64,000 bases of DNA from Lyophyllum atratum (Eukaryota; Basidiomycota; Agaricomycetes; Agaricales; Lyophyllaceae), in NCBI GenBank assembly GCA_014905825.1, contig JACGCN010000016.1:744001-808000 (forward strand), read 5' to 3'. Below, in pieces: positions 33,461 to 42,328 of the stretch (positions are counted from its first letter, which is position 1; each line of letters begins with the position of its first letter). The position numbers and the translations under genes were made by a program. The notes below the pieces were generated by a model. That model searched no databases. It was given only the letters and a program-made list of their open reading frames with translations, and was not told the DNA's origin.

Positions 33461-34568
33461 TGTGCGAAAGGGAAAATATGGGGGAAGATAGATATGACGA
33501 ATTCCTTTTTTCAGACGTTAGTACACCCTGACGATGTCAAATACACTGCAAGCTTACGGCTTTCGGACTCTGGGAATGGGTGGTGACGACGCATCACAGT
33601 GGCACTGAAAGACCTCATAGGGAAGATCTGCCATGTGTATCTTGACAATATCATCATCTGGTCCAACAGCATCGAAGAGCACGGGGTGAACATTGTGCTA
33701 GTACTCAACGCCCTGCGCAAGGCCAACCTTTTTTGTTTCAGTAAGAAGAGTATTCTGTTTACCACAGAACTCGATTTTCTTGGACACTACATCTCCACGA
33801 GAGGCATCGAGCCTGATGGCAACAAAGTCGACAAAATCCTGAACTGGCCGAGGCCCGAGCACACAAAGCATGTGCACCAATTTCTTGGCCTCGTTCGCTA
33901 CATCTCATCCTTCCTACCTACACCACCATCCTCATGCCACTCACGCGAAAGGAGTGTAACAAAGACTTTCCAATGTGGACGGAGCAGCACTAGTCCGCCT
34001 TGGCGAAGGTCTTGCAAGTGGGGCGAAGGTCTTGCTATCCATGGTCAATTGTCAATATGAATATCTGCAGAAAGAAGACGGTCGGGCAGCCAAGTTCATG
34101 CCTCGTTTCAATGGCCCATTTATGGTGAAGAAGGTGCACCCAGAATCATCATCTTCCATAGTCGACTTACCGGATCACATGAAGATTCACCCTACCTTTC
34201 ACGCTGCACTTCTTCAACCATATAAGGAAAACGACAACAAGCTTTTCCCTTCGCGGATGCTTGAGAAGCCTGGGCCAGTGGTTACCGTTGATGGTGTCGA
34301 AGAGTACTTCATTGAACACATTGTCAACGAGTGTGAATACAGGCGACAAAGACAATACCTTGTTCATTGGACCGGGTATGGCCCGAATACGACTTATAGC
34401 GCCCTGCAACAGAGTTGGAGGAGACAGCGGCTCTTGATAAGTGGGAGCGGCGTGTTGTTTCAGATTCAGGAGCGCCTCACGCAGCTTGACTTATCCTATT
34501 TCTCCCTCTTTTTATCTGATGTTCCTTTCAGAAGATCAAGGGGAATTTTTTGGGGGAGAATGAGTGAG
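33461..34568 (+). pseudogene. Ty3/gypsy RT end and integrase C-terminus with chromodomain, 3' part
   Basis: The RT resumes as AKGKIWGKIDMTNSFFQT and HPDDVKYTA, then, after a frameshift and loss of the MPxGL block, reads ALKDLIGKICHVYLDNIIIW (the YxDD box appears as YLDN), LDFLGHYISTRGIEPDGNKV and QFLGLVRYISSFLP. RNase H and the integrase core are deleted at about 33960-34040. The integrase C-terminus follows: FMPRFNGPFMVKKVHP, HPTFHAALLQPYKEND, and a chromodomain VEEYFIEHIVNECEYRRQRQ with YLVHWTGYGPNTTYS. The chromodomain places the element among chromoviruses. Not functional. Confidence 0.8.
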
Positions 34569-34767
34569 TGTAAGCATAGCACACTTACCTCCACACTACT
34601 GACACGTTACAAGGTCACATTACTGTGACTTGTCACTACTATATATATACATAGAGACATGTTTGTATGACCTTACCTTACATTTCAATACAGGTTTTGT
34701 TACTGTTTTGTCTGCGTATTTCTCTACTATCAACGCTCTAGTGGTCAGACACCAGCGTCTGATTACA
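34569..34767 (+). mobile_element. 3' LTR of the chromodomain gypsy element, 199 bp
   Basis: It starts TGTAAGCATAG and ends CTGATTACA (inverted ends TGTAA/TTACA), is preceded by a purine tract GGGGGAGAATGAG, and contains a TATATATATAC box. No 5' partner is present in the window. Confidence 0.65.
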
Positions 34768-34788
34768 CCCTTGAGAATTTCTCACTGG

Positions 34789-34919
34789 CCTTGGTAAACA
34801 TAGTCTAAACTCAATCAATCTGAGGGTAATCTTCCCCAACCAGTCAGGAGTCACATATCTGTACTTCTGTATGCAATTGCAGTGTCCACTGCTTGCATAG
34901 TTATTAGTGTTTACCAAGG
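34789..34919. repeat. Fold-back element, 131 bp
   Basis: The ends CCTTGGTAAACA and TGTTTACCAAGG are perfect 12-bp inverted repeats, with partial pairing further in. No coding capacity. It is likely a small MITE next to the gypsy LTR. Confidence 0.5.
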
Positions 34920-35860
34920 TTCAACTTTCTTAACGATCTCGGCTTGACACCTGCTGTTGATGCACATCAAAAGAAGTTGCTTGATAATGTGGGCGGACTG
35001 GGTGCCCAGTGAGACCCAAGCACTTTGTAATTCGACATGTGCCCTTAGCGCGGGGCCACTCCTGCGCCAAGCACTGCACTCCCCTTGTTCATTTCTCTAG
35101 CTTTTTGTATATATATTCAACAACTTATGTGCTGGTACTAGTGGTGAAATACATATTTTGTCCCCCCCCCTTACCTTGTCCTTGTCCCCCGCCGCCTGTT
35201 TCCAACAATTTGCTGGATATAGTAAGTTGGAGATTGGGTCGTTCTCGCGACGTTCTCGAGGAAATCGATGTATTTCCTGTTTATTTATAGTCTCTCCTAG
35301 ACAGACACAATCAGTTGTTCCTCCATTCTTTAGTCTGTTGGTTATCTGATGTCTCTGTTGGGAGGGTAACCTTATTATATAAGCATTGACAGGTGATCGG
35401 ATTAAGGACATGTCGTGTTCTCGTCGCGTCCCGTCTACAGAGGTTTTATCTACCTCTGCTGCAGAATATCTAACGATGAGCCTGCAGTTCACTATTAATT
35501 TATGTACACAAGGCATACTTACAGTAAATTACAGTGAAAATCAACCAAAAACAATAGTTACGGCTCATCCGAGGCGACTTTGCTGCTGTCTTGCTAAGCA
35601 AGGATGGACAAGTTATGTTAAAATGAGGCTGCATCACAAGCTCCTGCACTTATTGTCAATTTGATGATCTGGCTACATTACACGGGGTAGACACTTTGAA
35701 GCTTTTCAAAGAAAGTATTGGTGCAGTGTTGCAACCAGTTGGCACACGACCCGCCTTGTGGTTCGTTGGCCGTTCACATGACATTAACAGCATCCTAAAA
35801 AGGAGATCCTTACATAATAACCCTACCCTCCCTACATGGGGGCACAATAGCCTAGTCTTG
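34920..35860. other. No gene recognised
   Basis: The stretch has a TATATATATTC motif at about 35106 and a C/T-rich tract at 35161-35200, which would suit an LTR or promoter remnant, but no matching second copy exists in the window. Confidence 0.35.
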
Positions 35861-36285
35861 TTCAATTTAAGTGCTGTTTGGTGAAGTGATGAAGGGGTCT
35901 GTTCGGTTAAAATCTAGAGCCCGTGATCATCAGTTTTGAGTGCCAAAACCGCACATGAAGCCGATTGTACCTCGTTAACTTCTCCATACTGCGTGCTGCA
36001 TGAGCTCAACGCGTCGTGATAACGCTGTTTTTTCGTGAGTGTCAGTCGAAGGACGAACATGAATTCCCGGCATTGTGCAAGAACTGGTCCCACAATGGTC
36101 CAACGGTGGGAGGCCGCATCAGCTTGACTCATGGGCACACACAATGAGGAAACACATCGAGAATATCCTCCAATTTCTGTAGGTGCGTGCATGAGTCATG
36201 TTAGGAGGTCATGTTGCAGCAACCGCAAAAGACCGCAAAAAGACCGGACTGCAACCGCAGTTGCTACAACTTCAGGTTGCAGTTG

Positions 36286-36849
36286 TAGTGTTCGAAAGTC
36301 CGGTTCAGTTCGGTCTTTTGACCCAAATCTGGAACAACTGAACTGCTACCAGTTGCTGAAATCAACAAAACAGCAGCAACTGCAACTGAACTGGTAAAAA
36401 CCGGTCTTTTGCAGTTGTGACCGGTTGTGCAACCGGTTGCGACCGCACACCGGCCCGGCCACCGTCCCGAGCGGTCCGGCTTCTTCGGGGCTTCAAAACG
36501 AGTCCTGGTTCATGAAAATCGGATAAGAATTGACAGAGTTATTGAGGTTTTAATGTTGCTATCAATTTCAGCATCAGCAAATACTATATTGGCTATAACT
36601 CCATCAATTCTGGCCAGATTTGGATGTTCCAAGGCCCAAAATGACAGGAAAACACATGGGTATATGGTGCATATGGTGCACAGCCACAACCGGTTGCAAC
36701 CAGTTGCACAACTGCAAAAAACCGCAACTGAACTGCAGTCTTTGCACTTCCGATTTGCTCCAACTGAACCTAAAGTCCAGTTGCTATCAGTTGCAGTTCA
36801 GTTGGGTTGCGGTCTTTTGCAGTTGTAGCAACTGAACCTTCAAACACTA
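36286..36849 (+). mobile_element. hAT-type MITE, 564 bp, copy A
   Basis: The left end TAGTGTTCGAAAGTCCGG and the right end (reversed) TAGTGTTTGAAGGTTCAG are TIRs. Exact 8-bp target copies TGCAGTTG lie at 36278-36285 and 36850-36857. It has no coding capacity and is rich in CAACCGGTTGC/CAACTGAAC words. Its TIR resembles that of hAT-2. Confidence 0.85.
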
Positions 36850-36857
36850 TGCAGTTG

Positions 36858-37360
36858 CTAGGATTTAAAATAAGTACAAAGACCACTAGCAACCGGTTGC
36901 AACCGATCGCGGCCCGGGAATCCAAACCAGCGGATAGCCCTTCAAAAACACGTGAAATTGACCCCTGGATTACCAAAAACGGTTGAGAATTGAAGAAGTT
37001 ATGATCAAAATAGTATCAGCATGGTTCAAAATGACATCTGTTCACTATTTTAGTCATATCTTTGTCACTTCTTGGCCGTTTTGGGAGATCCAAGAGTGGA
37101 AATTACCATGAAAGATATGCAAAACTGTCTGTAGCAACTCCAGTGCTTCTAGTCAAAAATGCACAATAAATAAGCAATTTACATGTAAATACGCATTAAT
37201 TCATCATAATTTGTCTAAATCAGTTGCAACTCGGTTGCAACTGGTTGCAACTGGTTGCAGTCGCGGTTGCTACACTTGGAAATGTGTAGCAACTGGTTGC
37301 GGTTGTGGTTGCTGAAAAAATGGTCAAAAGACCGGACCCAACACAACTTTAAAACACTAT
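36858..37360. repeat. Remnant of a related hAT-type MITE around copy A
   Basis: The right side ends, reversed, TAGTGTTTTAAAGTTGTG and has CAACCGGTTGCAACC-type repeats. Matching sequence (AGCAACCGCAAAAGACCGC) lies left of copy A at 36217-36270. Copy A therefore inserted into an older, related element whose left terminus is unclear. Confidence 0.45.
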
Positions 37361-37900
37361 GCACAATGTCTGCTTGGCGTTTACGTTTGCATACACATTT
37401 TTGCCCTCGAATATTAGACGCAGAGAAGATTCCGACTAACTTTTGTCTCAATCTTATCCTCGATAATAACATTTGGGAGTGTTATCTCAATCTTATCTGT
37501 GTGATAAGGGATAACATGTTGTACTTTCTCCTTGAGCAACTCTGTTTAAGTCCAACCTTAATGCCGAACGGAGCCCTTCACCAAACAGCGCTTAAGTTGA
37601 AGCAGACCTTATATCAACAGATCGACTATCATCTGTTACATAAGGTCTGTTTGGAGACTACACAGGTGCACCATTCGGATACAAATCTGATATACCTCAC
37701 GATCACATGAATCTCATAAGCCGTTCTTCTGAAATCCGCACTTTAAGGCTCATAGAATGCTCATATATTGATCAACCGTTAACAATCTCTGAAGAGCCTC
37801 TTAACATTTTTATAACCTGAGATGGCACGTGGGTTACAGGATCTATTATTAGTAGCCTCTCAGGATTCCTCCTCATCGATTCACTGCGTTTTTTCAAAGA

Positions 37901-38020
37901 TAAGCAGACATCCAAGTGGGACGGAATACAATCGTTACTTGACCAGCAATCTCTACCTTCCATAGAAGGTAACCTATCTACGCTAGCCATTACTACCGTA
38001 GCCTGTTAGCTTTGCTAAAA
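37901..38020 (+). mobile_element. Truncated 5' LTR of the plus-strand copia element
   Basis: The 120 bp match the 3' half of the 3' LTR at 44345-44549 (shared words GTGGGACGGAATACAA, TTGACCAGCAATCTCT and TCTACGCTAGCCATTACTAC). The left part of the LTR has been lost or replaced. The stretch 37602-37900 has no recognised feature. Confidence 0.75.
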
Positions 38021-38036
38021 GGTTATGGGCCCCGGC
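38021..38036 (+). other. Primer-binding site of half-tRNA type
   Basis: GGTTATGGGCCCCGG follows the 5' LTR. It is complementary to the anticodon region of initiator tRNA-Met (GGGCUCAUAACC type), as in Drosophila copia, which primes from a cleaved tRNA half. Confidence 0.6.
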
Positions 38037-38115
38037 CTTTGAAACTGCCAACCAAGACTACAAACCAGCAACACCTTCAAAACCAAACAAGCCAAGGCAT
38101 CAATAATCAAGATTC

Positions 38116-39231
38116 GTGATGGCGATAATCAAAGTCGACGCACGTGAGGGATCTTCGATCACGAAGCTTCCAGAACCCCTTGGCGACGACAACTGGACAG
38201 CGTGGAGGACTAGAATCCTTCGCATTTTCCACGTTTGTGGCGTCATGGAGTATATCGAAGGGAAAATTCCCAAACCAGATTCCGAGACATCTCCTGGAGA
38301 TGCGGTAACCTGGAATTTCAATGATAATTATGCTCAGTCATTGATTCTCAATAACATCAAAGACGGGCAAATGGTCCATGCGCAGGGCGCGAAGACCACA
38401 AAGGAGATGTGGGACAACCTCAGATCAGTTCATGACGCCAAAGGGCATCATGTCGTTACCTCCATCAAGAGGACCCTTTACAAGACTAGTGCCGAAGAAG
38501 GCGAGGACATCCCCAAGCACCTGCGTACACTCAAAGAGTGTTGGGAGCGTTTGAACATGATAGATGATGCGGACTTTCGGGATCCTGACAACCAGTTCAA
38601 GACCATCCTCACGACGTCCCTTCCAGCTTCTTGGGATGTGTTCACCGACCCCTACATTGCCAAGCTCCATGACGTAGGGGACAACAATTCAAAAGGGAAG
38701 ATTAAGTCCCAAGAATTCATTGGTGTTCTCATTGAAGAATACCGACGTCGCAAATCACGAGGCATGACCACTGAGCAGACCAACCAAGCTGTGTCCGGCC
38801 AGAAGCGCAAGTTGGCGGATCGAGTCAGCGGCGGACAGTCTGATGGGTGCAAACATTGTGGGCAGAAGAATCACGTCACCAACGAGTGCCGGTTCCTAGG
38901 TCAGGAACGCTGTGCCAAATGCGGCTGGTTCGGTCATAATTTGACCAACTGTACTCGGAGCGGAACCAAAGCCAAATCGGGCGAACCAGCGAAGAAGCGC
39001 AGAGTCGGGCAAGCTAACCAGACTGAAGCTCGAGATCCTCAAGAGAACGAGGAGTCTGATGAAGTAGCTTTTAATTTAGAAACTTATGATGAAAGTAATT
39101 ACAATGGAATAGACGAGCGCGTTATCTATTATGACTGGCTCGCGGATTCAGCGACTACTTCCCACATCACGAATCAGCGTGATGCATTTCTAAGCTTCAT
39201 CCCTTTGCAAGGCGCGGTAGTTAGTGTTTGA
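38116..39231 (+). CDS. Copia Gag and protease start, interrupted by a MITE
   Basis: A 371-codon frame. The N-terminal UBN2-type Gag (DNWTAWRTRILRIFHVCGVM, MVHAQGAKTTKEMWDNLRSV) is followed by two zinc knuckles (CKHCGQKNHVTNEC and CAKCGWFGHNLTNC, residues about 240-290) and a basic linker. The protease motif DWLADSATTSHITNQRDAF (about residue 345) follows. The frame ends at the insertion of MITE copy B, inside the protease. Gag itself is intact. The ATG at 38119 or 38116 lies about 95 nt after the primer-binding site. Confidence 0.8.
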   Translation: MMAIIKVDAREGSSITKLPEPLGDDNWTAWRTRILRIFHVCGVMEYIEGKIPKPDSETSPGDAVTWNFNDNYAQSLILNNIKDGQMVHAQGAKTTKEMWDNLRSVHDAKGHHVVTSIKRTLYKTSAEEGEDIPKHLRTLKECWERLNMIDDADFRDPDNQFKTILTTSLPASWDVFTDPYIAKLHDVGDNNSKGKIKSQEFIGVLIEEYRRRKSRGMTTEQTNQAVSGQKRKLADRVSGGQSDGCKHCGQKNHVTNECRFLGQERCAKCGWFGHNLTNCTRSGTKAKSGEPAKKRRVGQANQTEARDPQENEESDEVAFNLETYDESNYNGIDERVIYYDWLADSATTSHITNQRDAFLSFIPLQGAVVSV

Positions 39232-39695
39232 AGGTTCAGTTGCTACAACTGCAAAAGACCGCAACCCAACTGAACTGCAACTGATAGCAACTGGACTTTA
39301 GGTTCAGTTGGAGCAAATCGGAAGTGCAAAGACTGCAGTTCAGTTGCGGTTTTTTGCAGTTGTGCAACTGGTTGCAACCGGTTGTGGCTGTGCACCATAT
39401 GCACCATATACCCATGTGTTTTCCTGTCATTTTGGGCCTTGGAACATCCAAATCTGGCCAGAATTGATGGAGTTATAGCCAATATAGTATTTGCTGATGC
39501 TGAAATTGATAGCAACATTAAAACCTCAATAACTCTGTCAATTCTTATCCGATTTTCATGAACCAGGACTCGTTTTGAAGCCCCGAAGAAGCCGGACCGC
39601 TCGGGACGGTGGCCGGGCCGGTGTGCGGTCGCAACCGGTTGCACAACCGGTCACAACTGCAAAAGACCGGTTTTTACCAGTTCAGTTGCAGTTGC
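39232..39695 (-). mobile_element. hAT-type MITE copy B, inverted and truncated, in copia protease
   Basis: A nearly identical inverted copy of 36373-36849. Its intact terminus TAGTGTTTGAAGGTTCAG is at 39232; the other terminus (about 85 bp) and some host sequence are missing at 39695, where copia resumes with AEGKGTIELES. No target duplication remains. Confidence 0.8.
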
Positions 39696-40802
39696 GCGCC
39701 GAAGGGAAAGGGACCATTGAACTCGAGTCAGAAGTCAACGGAAATGCATATATTCTCAAACTACAGGATGTACTTTACATTCCTAACAACCAAAACAGTC
39801 TACTCCCCCTTGGACGTTGGGATGCGAATGGTGGCCGATACCAAGGGGGGAATGGGACACTATCTCTGATCACTAAGAGCGGACACACTGTCGCGAAGGG
39901 TACGAAGATTATACCCATCTGTATTGCATGAAAATGCGCATCAGGAAACGTACTTCACCATCTGTCACACATCCCGTACCCACGGCCCAAGTCAATAACG
40001 CCGAGCAAGTAGCCCAGAGTTGGGAGACTTGGCACCGGCGGTTTGGACATGTTGGATATAGTGGTTTGAGACGGATGCTTCATGGTAACCTTGTCGACGG
40101 CTTCACTGTCGATAAACAGTCCCCAATGCCAGACTGTAGGGCCTGCACTGAGTCTAAACAGTCAGTAAATCCTTTCCCGGCTAAGGCGCGGCATTGTGCA
40201 TCTAAACCGGGCGAGATCACTCACATCGATCTTTGGGGCAAGTGTCAGACCACGTCTATCCATGGGAATCAGTACTACATCAGTTTCGTGGATGACCATG
40301 CACGCCATATCCTCGTGCGATTCTTGAAAACCAAAGACGAAGCCGTGCAGAAGGTGAAAGCCTACCTTACCTTCTTGAAGGCGAATGGTATGGTCCCTCG
40401 CGCTATTCGTATTGACGGAGGGACCGAATTCGTGAATAACGACCTCAGGGATTGGTGTCAGAAAGAAGGCATAGAGATACAACAAACTGCACCTTATTCA
40501 CCATCCCAGAATGGAGTCGCTGAGCGAATGAAACGTACATTGTTGGAGTTAGCGCGTGCAATGATCAACGCGAAAGGCCTCCCTGAATTCCTTTGGGAAC
40601 TCGCAGTTGCTCACGCCGCTTACGTTCGAAATCGCATACATACAAAAGCTGTTGATGGGAAGACCCTGGTAGAAGCGTGGTCTATGACACGACCGGACGT
40701 GTCGCACTTACGAGAATTTGGTGTGCCGGTTTGGATCCTGAACCAGGGGCCGCATAAGCAGTCCAAGCTCCAACCCAGGTCCAAACAGTTCGTGTTCGTC
40801 GG
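39696..40802 (+). pseudogene. Copia protease end, pre-integrase and integrase
   Basis: It continues AEGKGTIELESEVNGNAYIL and LYIPNNQNSLLPLGRWDANG to a frame break near 39930. A second frame (39928-40839) carries the HHCC region (WHRRFGHVGYSGLRRMLH, CRACTESK) and an integrase core with catalytic segments HIDLWGK, IRIDGGTEFVNND and SQNGVAERMKRTLLE, so D, D and E are present. The host frame ends FVFVG at 40802, where the Gag-only element is inserted, and resumes FNDGLKSVRYYSAQTRK at 42329. Confidence 0.8.
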
Positions 40803-41020
40803 TGTTGGAATCTCGCCCGGATTCGTTGATCAGGCATGACGACATGCTGACTTATTATAGAAGTTTTCTTATTCAGTAAAATTTACTTACAATTTTCTAC
40901 ATTAATAATACAGACATAGCTAGGTATATAAACGGAAATACACTGGCCAATCTCCTTACGAGATTGTCCACCCTTGGCTTAACCGCCCCTGTGCTCGCTA
41001 TCAAGCCCGAAATCACAACA
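40803..41020 (+). repeat. 5' LTR of the Gag-only element
   Basis: 218 bp, TGTTGGAATC to ATCACAACA, with a TATATAAAC box near 40925. Matches 42106-42323 with three differences. Confidence 0.9.
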
Positions 41021-41082
41021 CAATCTCGTATAGCCTGCACATACCCTCTGCTCTCTAGTCGCCCTCTACATCTCTATCCGCG

Positions 41083-41892
41083 ATGACCGGCCAAAACATC
41101 AACAACCTTTTGAACTCCGTCCCGAAGCTTGGCGCATCAAATTCTGATGGCAACATCACCACCTATCAAGATTGGAAGTTCGCGATGTCGATGGTATTAC
41201 GCAGGGCTGAATGCTGGGAAATTATGACGAAAGAGAAGCCTACGACACGCGAATCTCAATCCAATTGGGAGAGCAAAGCGGAGGACGCCCTAACGGCTAT
41301 TGGACTGACAATAGACCCGAGTCAGTATCAATACATTATTGATGCCGCTGATGGCGTGGATGCGTGGAAGAAACTCCAAAAGATCTACGAGAAGAATTCC
41401 CGCGCCAATCGAATCGCCCTGATGCGCAAGTTCTACGGTGCCCATCACGATACCGACAAACCCATCGAAGATTACGTAAATGGCGTCACCAGGACAGCTG
41501 CACAACTCAAATCAATCGGCGTCAAAATCGAGGATAGCACGATTATTGATGTGCTCATCATGAACCTCAATGAAACCTGGTCTAGTATGGCCACCTCACT
41601 CAGCACTACAATGGACGACTTGAACATCGTTTCTGATGTCACGGGCGCCCTGATTGATGAAGAAGCCCGACGGAACGCGAACAATCACCTCGGCGATCAA
41701 AAACTCACCGATATGGCAATGGTCGGTAAACATTCGCCAAACGTCACCTGTTACACCTGTGGGAAAAAGGGGCATTTAGCCCGAAATTGCCGAGATGCGA
41801 AGAAGGACAGGACAGGAAAGGATGATGACGCAAAGAAGACTGACGCGCCCGACAATGCGCATATCGCGACCGACGACGATTACGCTTTCTGA
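41083..41892 (+). CDS. Gag protein of the Gag-only element
   Basis: A 269-residue intact frame starting MTGQNINNLLNSVPKLGAS. Residues about 25-180 match the UBN2 Gag fold of copia elements (YQDWKFAMSMVLRRAECWEI, AWKKLQKIYEKNSRANRIAL, IIDVLIMNLNETWSSMATSL). A single CCHC knuckle CYTCGKKGHLARNC lies near residue 225, followed by a charged tail ending IATDDDYAF. It should assemble particles and bind RNA. There is no protease motif, and the frame ends 213 bp before the 3' LTR. The intact frame and the similar LTRs suggest recent or continuing activity. Confidence 0.85.
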   Translation: MTGQNINNLLNSVPKLGASNSDGNITTYQDWKFAMSMVLRRAECWEIMTKEKPTTRESQSNWESKAEDALTAIGLTIDPSQYQYIIDAADGVDAWKKLQKIYEKNSRANRIALMRKFYGAHHDTDKPIEDYVNGVTRTAAQLKSIGVKIEDSTIIDVLIMNLNETWSSMATSLSTTMDDLNIVSDVTGALIDEEARRNANNHLGDQKLTDMAMVGKHSPNVTCYTCGKKGHLARNCRDAKKDRTGKDDDAKKTDAPDNAHIATDDDYAF

Positions 41893-41918
41893 TCCCGAGA
41901 TCACTTCTCGATGACGTA

Positions 41919-42032
41919 TCCCGAGGCCAGGGAGAGCCTCGATGATGGAAGTTGATGGTTTCCAGAGCCAGGGAGAGCTTTGACGACACGCAATGATAGA
42001 GATTCCGGGGCCACAGAGAGCCTTGAAGACAA
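41919..42032 (+). repeat. Three imperfect repeats of about 42 nt downstream of gag
   Basis: The word GAGGCCAGGGAGAGCCTCGA at 41923 recurs in altered form at 41964 (GAGCCAGGGAGAGCTTTGA) and 42008 (GGGCCACAGAGAGCCTTGA). They lie between the gag stop and the 3' LTR. Confidence 0.6.
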
Positions 42033-42105
42033 ACTCGAATTTTTAGATATATTTTCTTTTTATTTTCTAACTCTTACTATAGTGTCATGCCAGATCAAGG
42101 GAGAG

Positions 42106-42323
42106 TGTTGGAATCTCGCCCGGATTCGTTGATCAGGCATGACGACATGCTGACTTATCATAGAAGTTTTCTTATTCAGTAAAATTTACTTACAATTTTC
42201 TACATTAATAATACAGACATAGCTAGGTATATAAACGGAAATACACTGGCCAATCTCCTTACGAGATTGTCCACCCTCGGCTTAACCGCCCCTGTGCTCG
42301 CTATCAAGCCCGAAATCCCAACA
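42106..42323 (+). repeat. 3' LTR of the Gag-only element
   Basis: 218 bp, TGTTGGAATC to ATCCCAACA, followed by the target copy GTCGG. Confidence 0.9.
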
Positions 42324-42328
42324 GTCGG

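Larger units (their letters stand above)
35861..37601. mobile_element. TIR element of about 1.74 kb without transposase
   Basis: The outer 26 bp at 35861-35886 and 37576-37601 are inverted repeats with 24 matches (core GCTGTTTGGTGAAG). Further inward, GGGGTCTGTTCGG at 35894 is matched by a GGGCTCCGTTCGG on the other arm. TTAAG lies at each end. The pattern resembles PIF/Harbinger ends, but no transposase is present. The interior holds hAT-type MITE sequence, including the 36286-36849 insertion. Confidence 0.5.
40803..42323 (+). mobile_element. Complete Gag-only LTR retrotransposon (TR-GAG type)
   Basis: A 1,521-bp element with 218-bp LTRs at both ends, a single gag gene between them, and exact 5-bp target copies GTCGG at 40798-40802 and 42324-42328. 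The LTRs differ at three positions. A purine tract AGATCAAGGGAGAG-like precedes the 3' LTR. The internal region of 1,085 bp has no protease, integrase or RT, so the element must borrow these in trans. Its Gag differs from that of the copia it sits in. Confidence 0.9.

Noticed and set aside
35009..35560. LTR of an unknown retrotransposon (TATA-like and pyrimidine-rich tracts)
   Set aside because: No second copy, no target duplication and no TG/CA ends could be established.
36427..36828. 133-codon frame that also occurs unchanged at 39243-39644 on the other strand
   Set aside because: Both lie inside the two copies of a hAT-type MITE; the duplication reflects the element, not a conserved gene.
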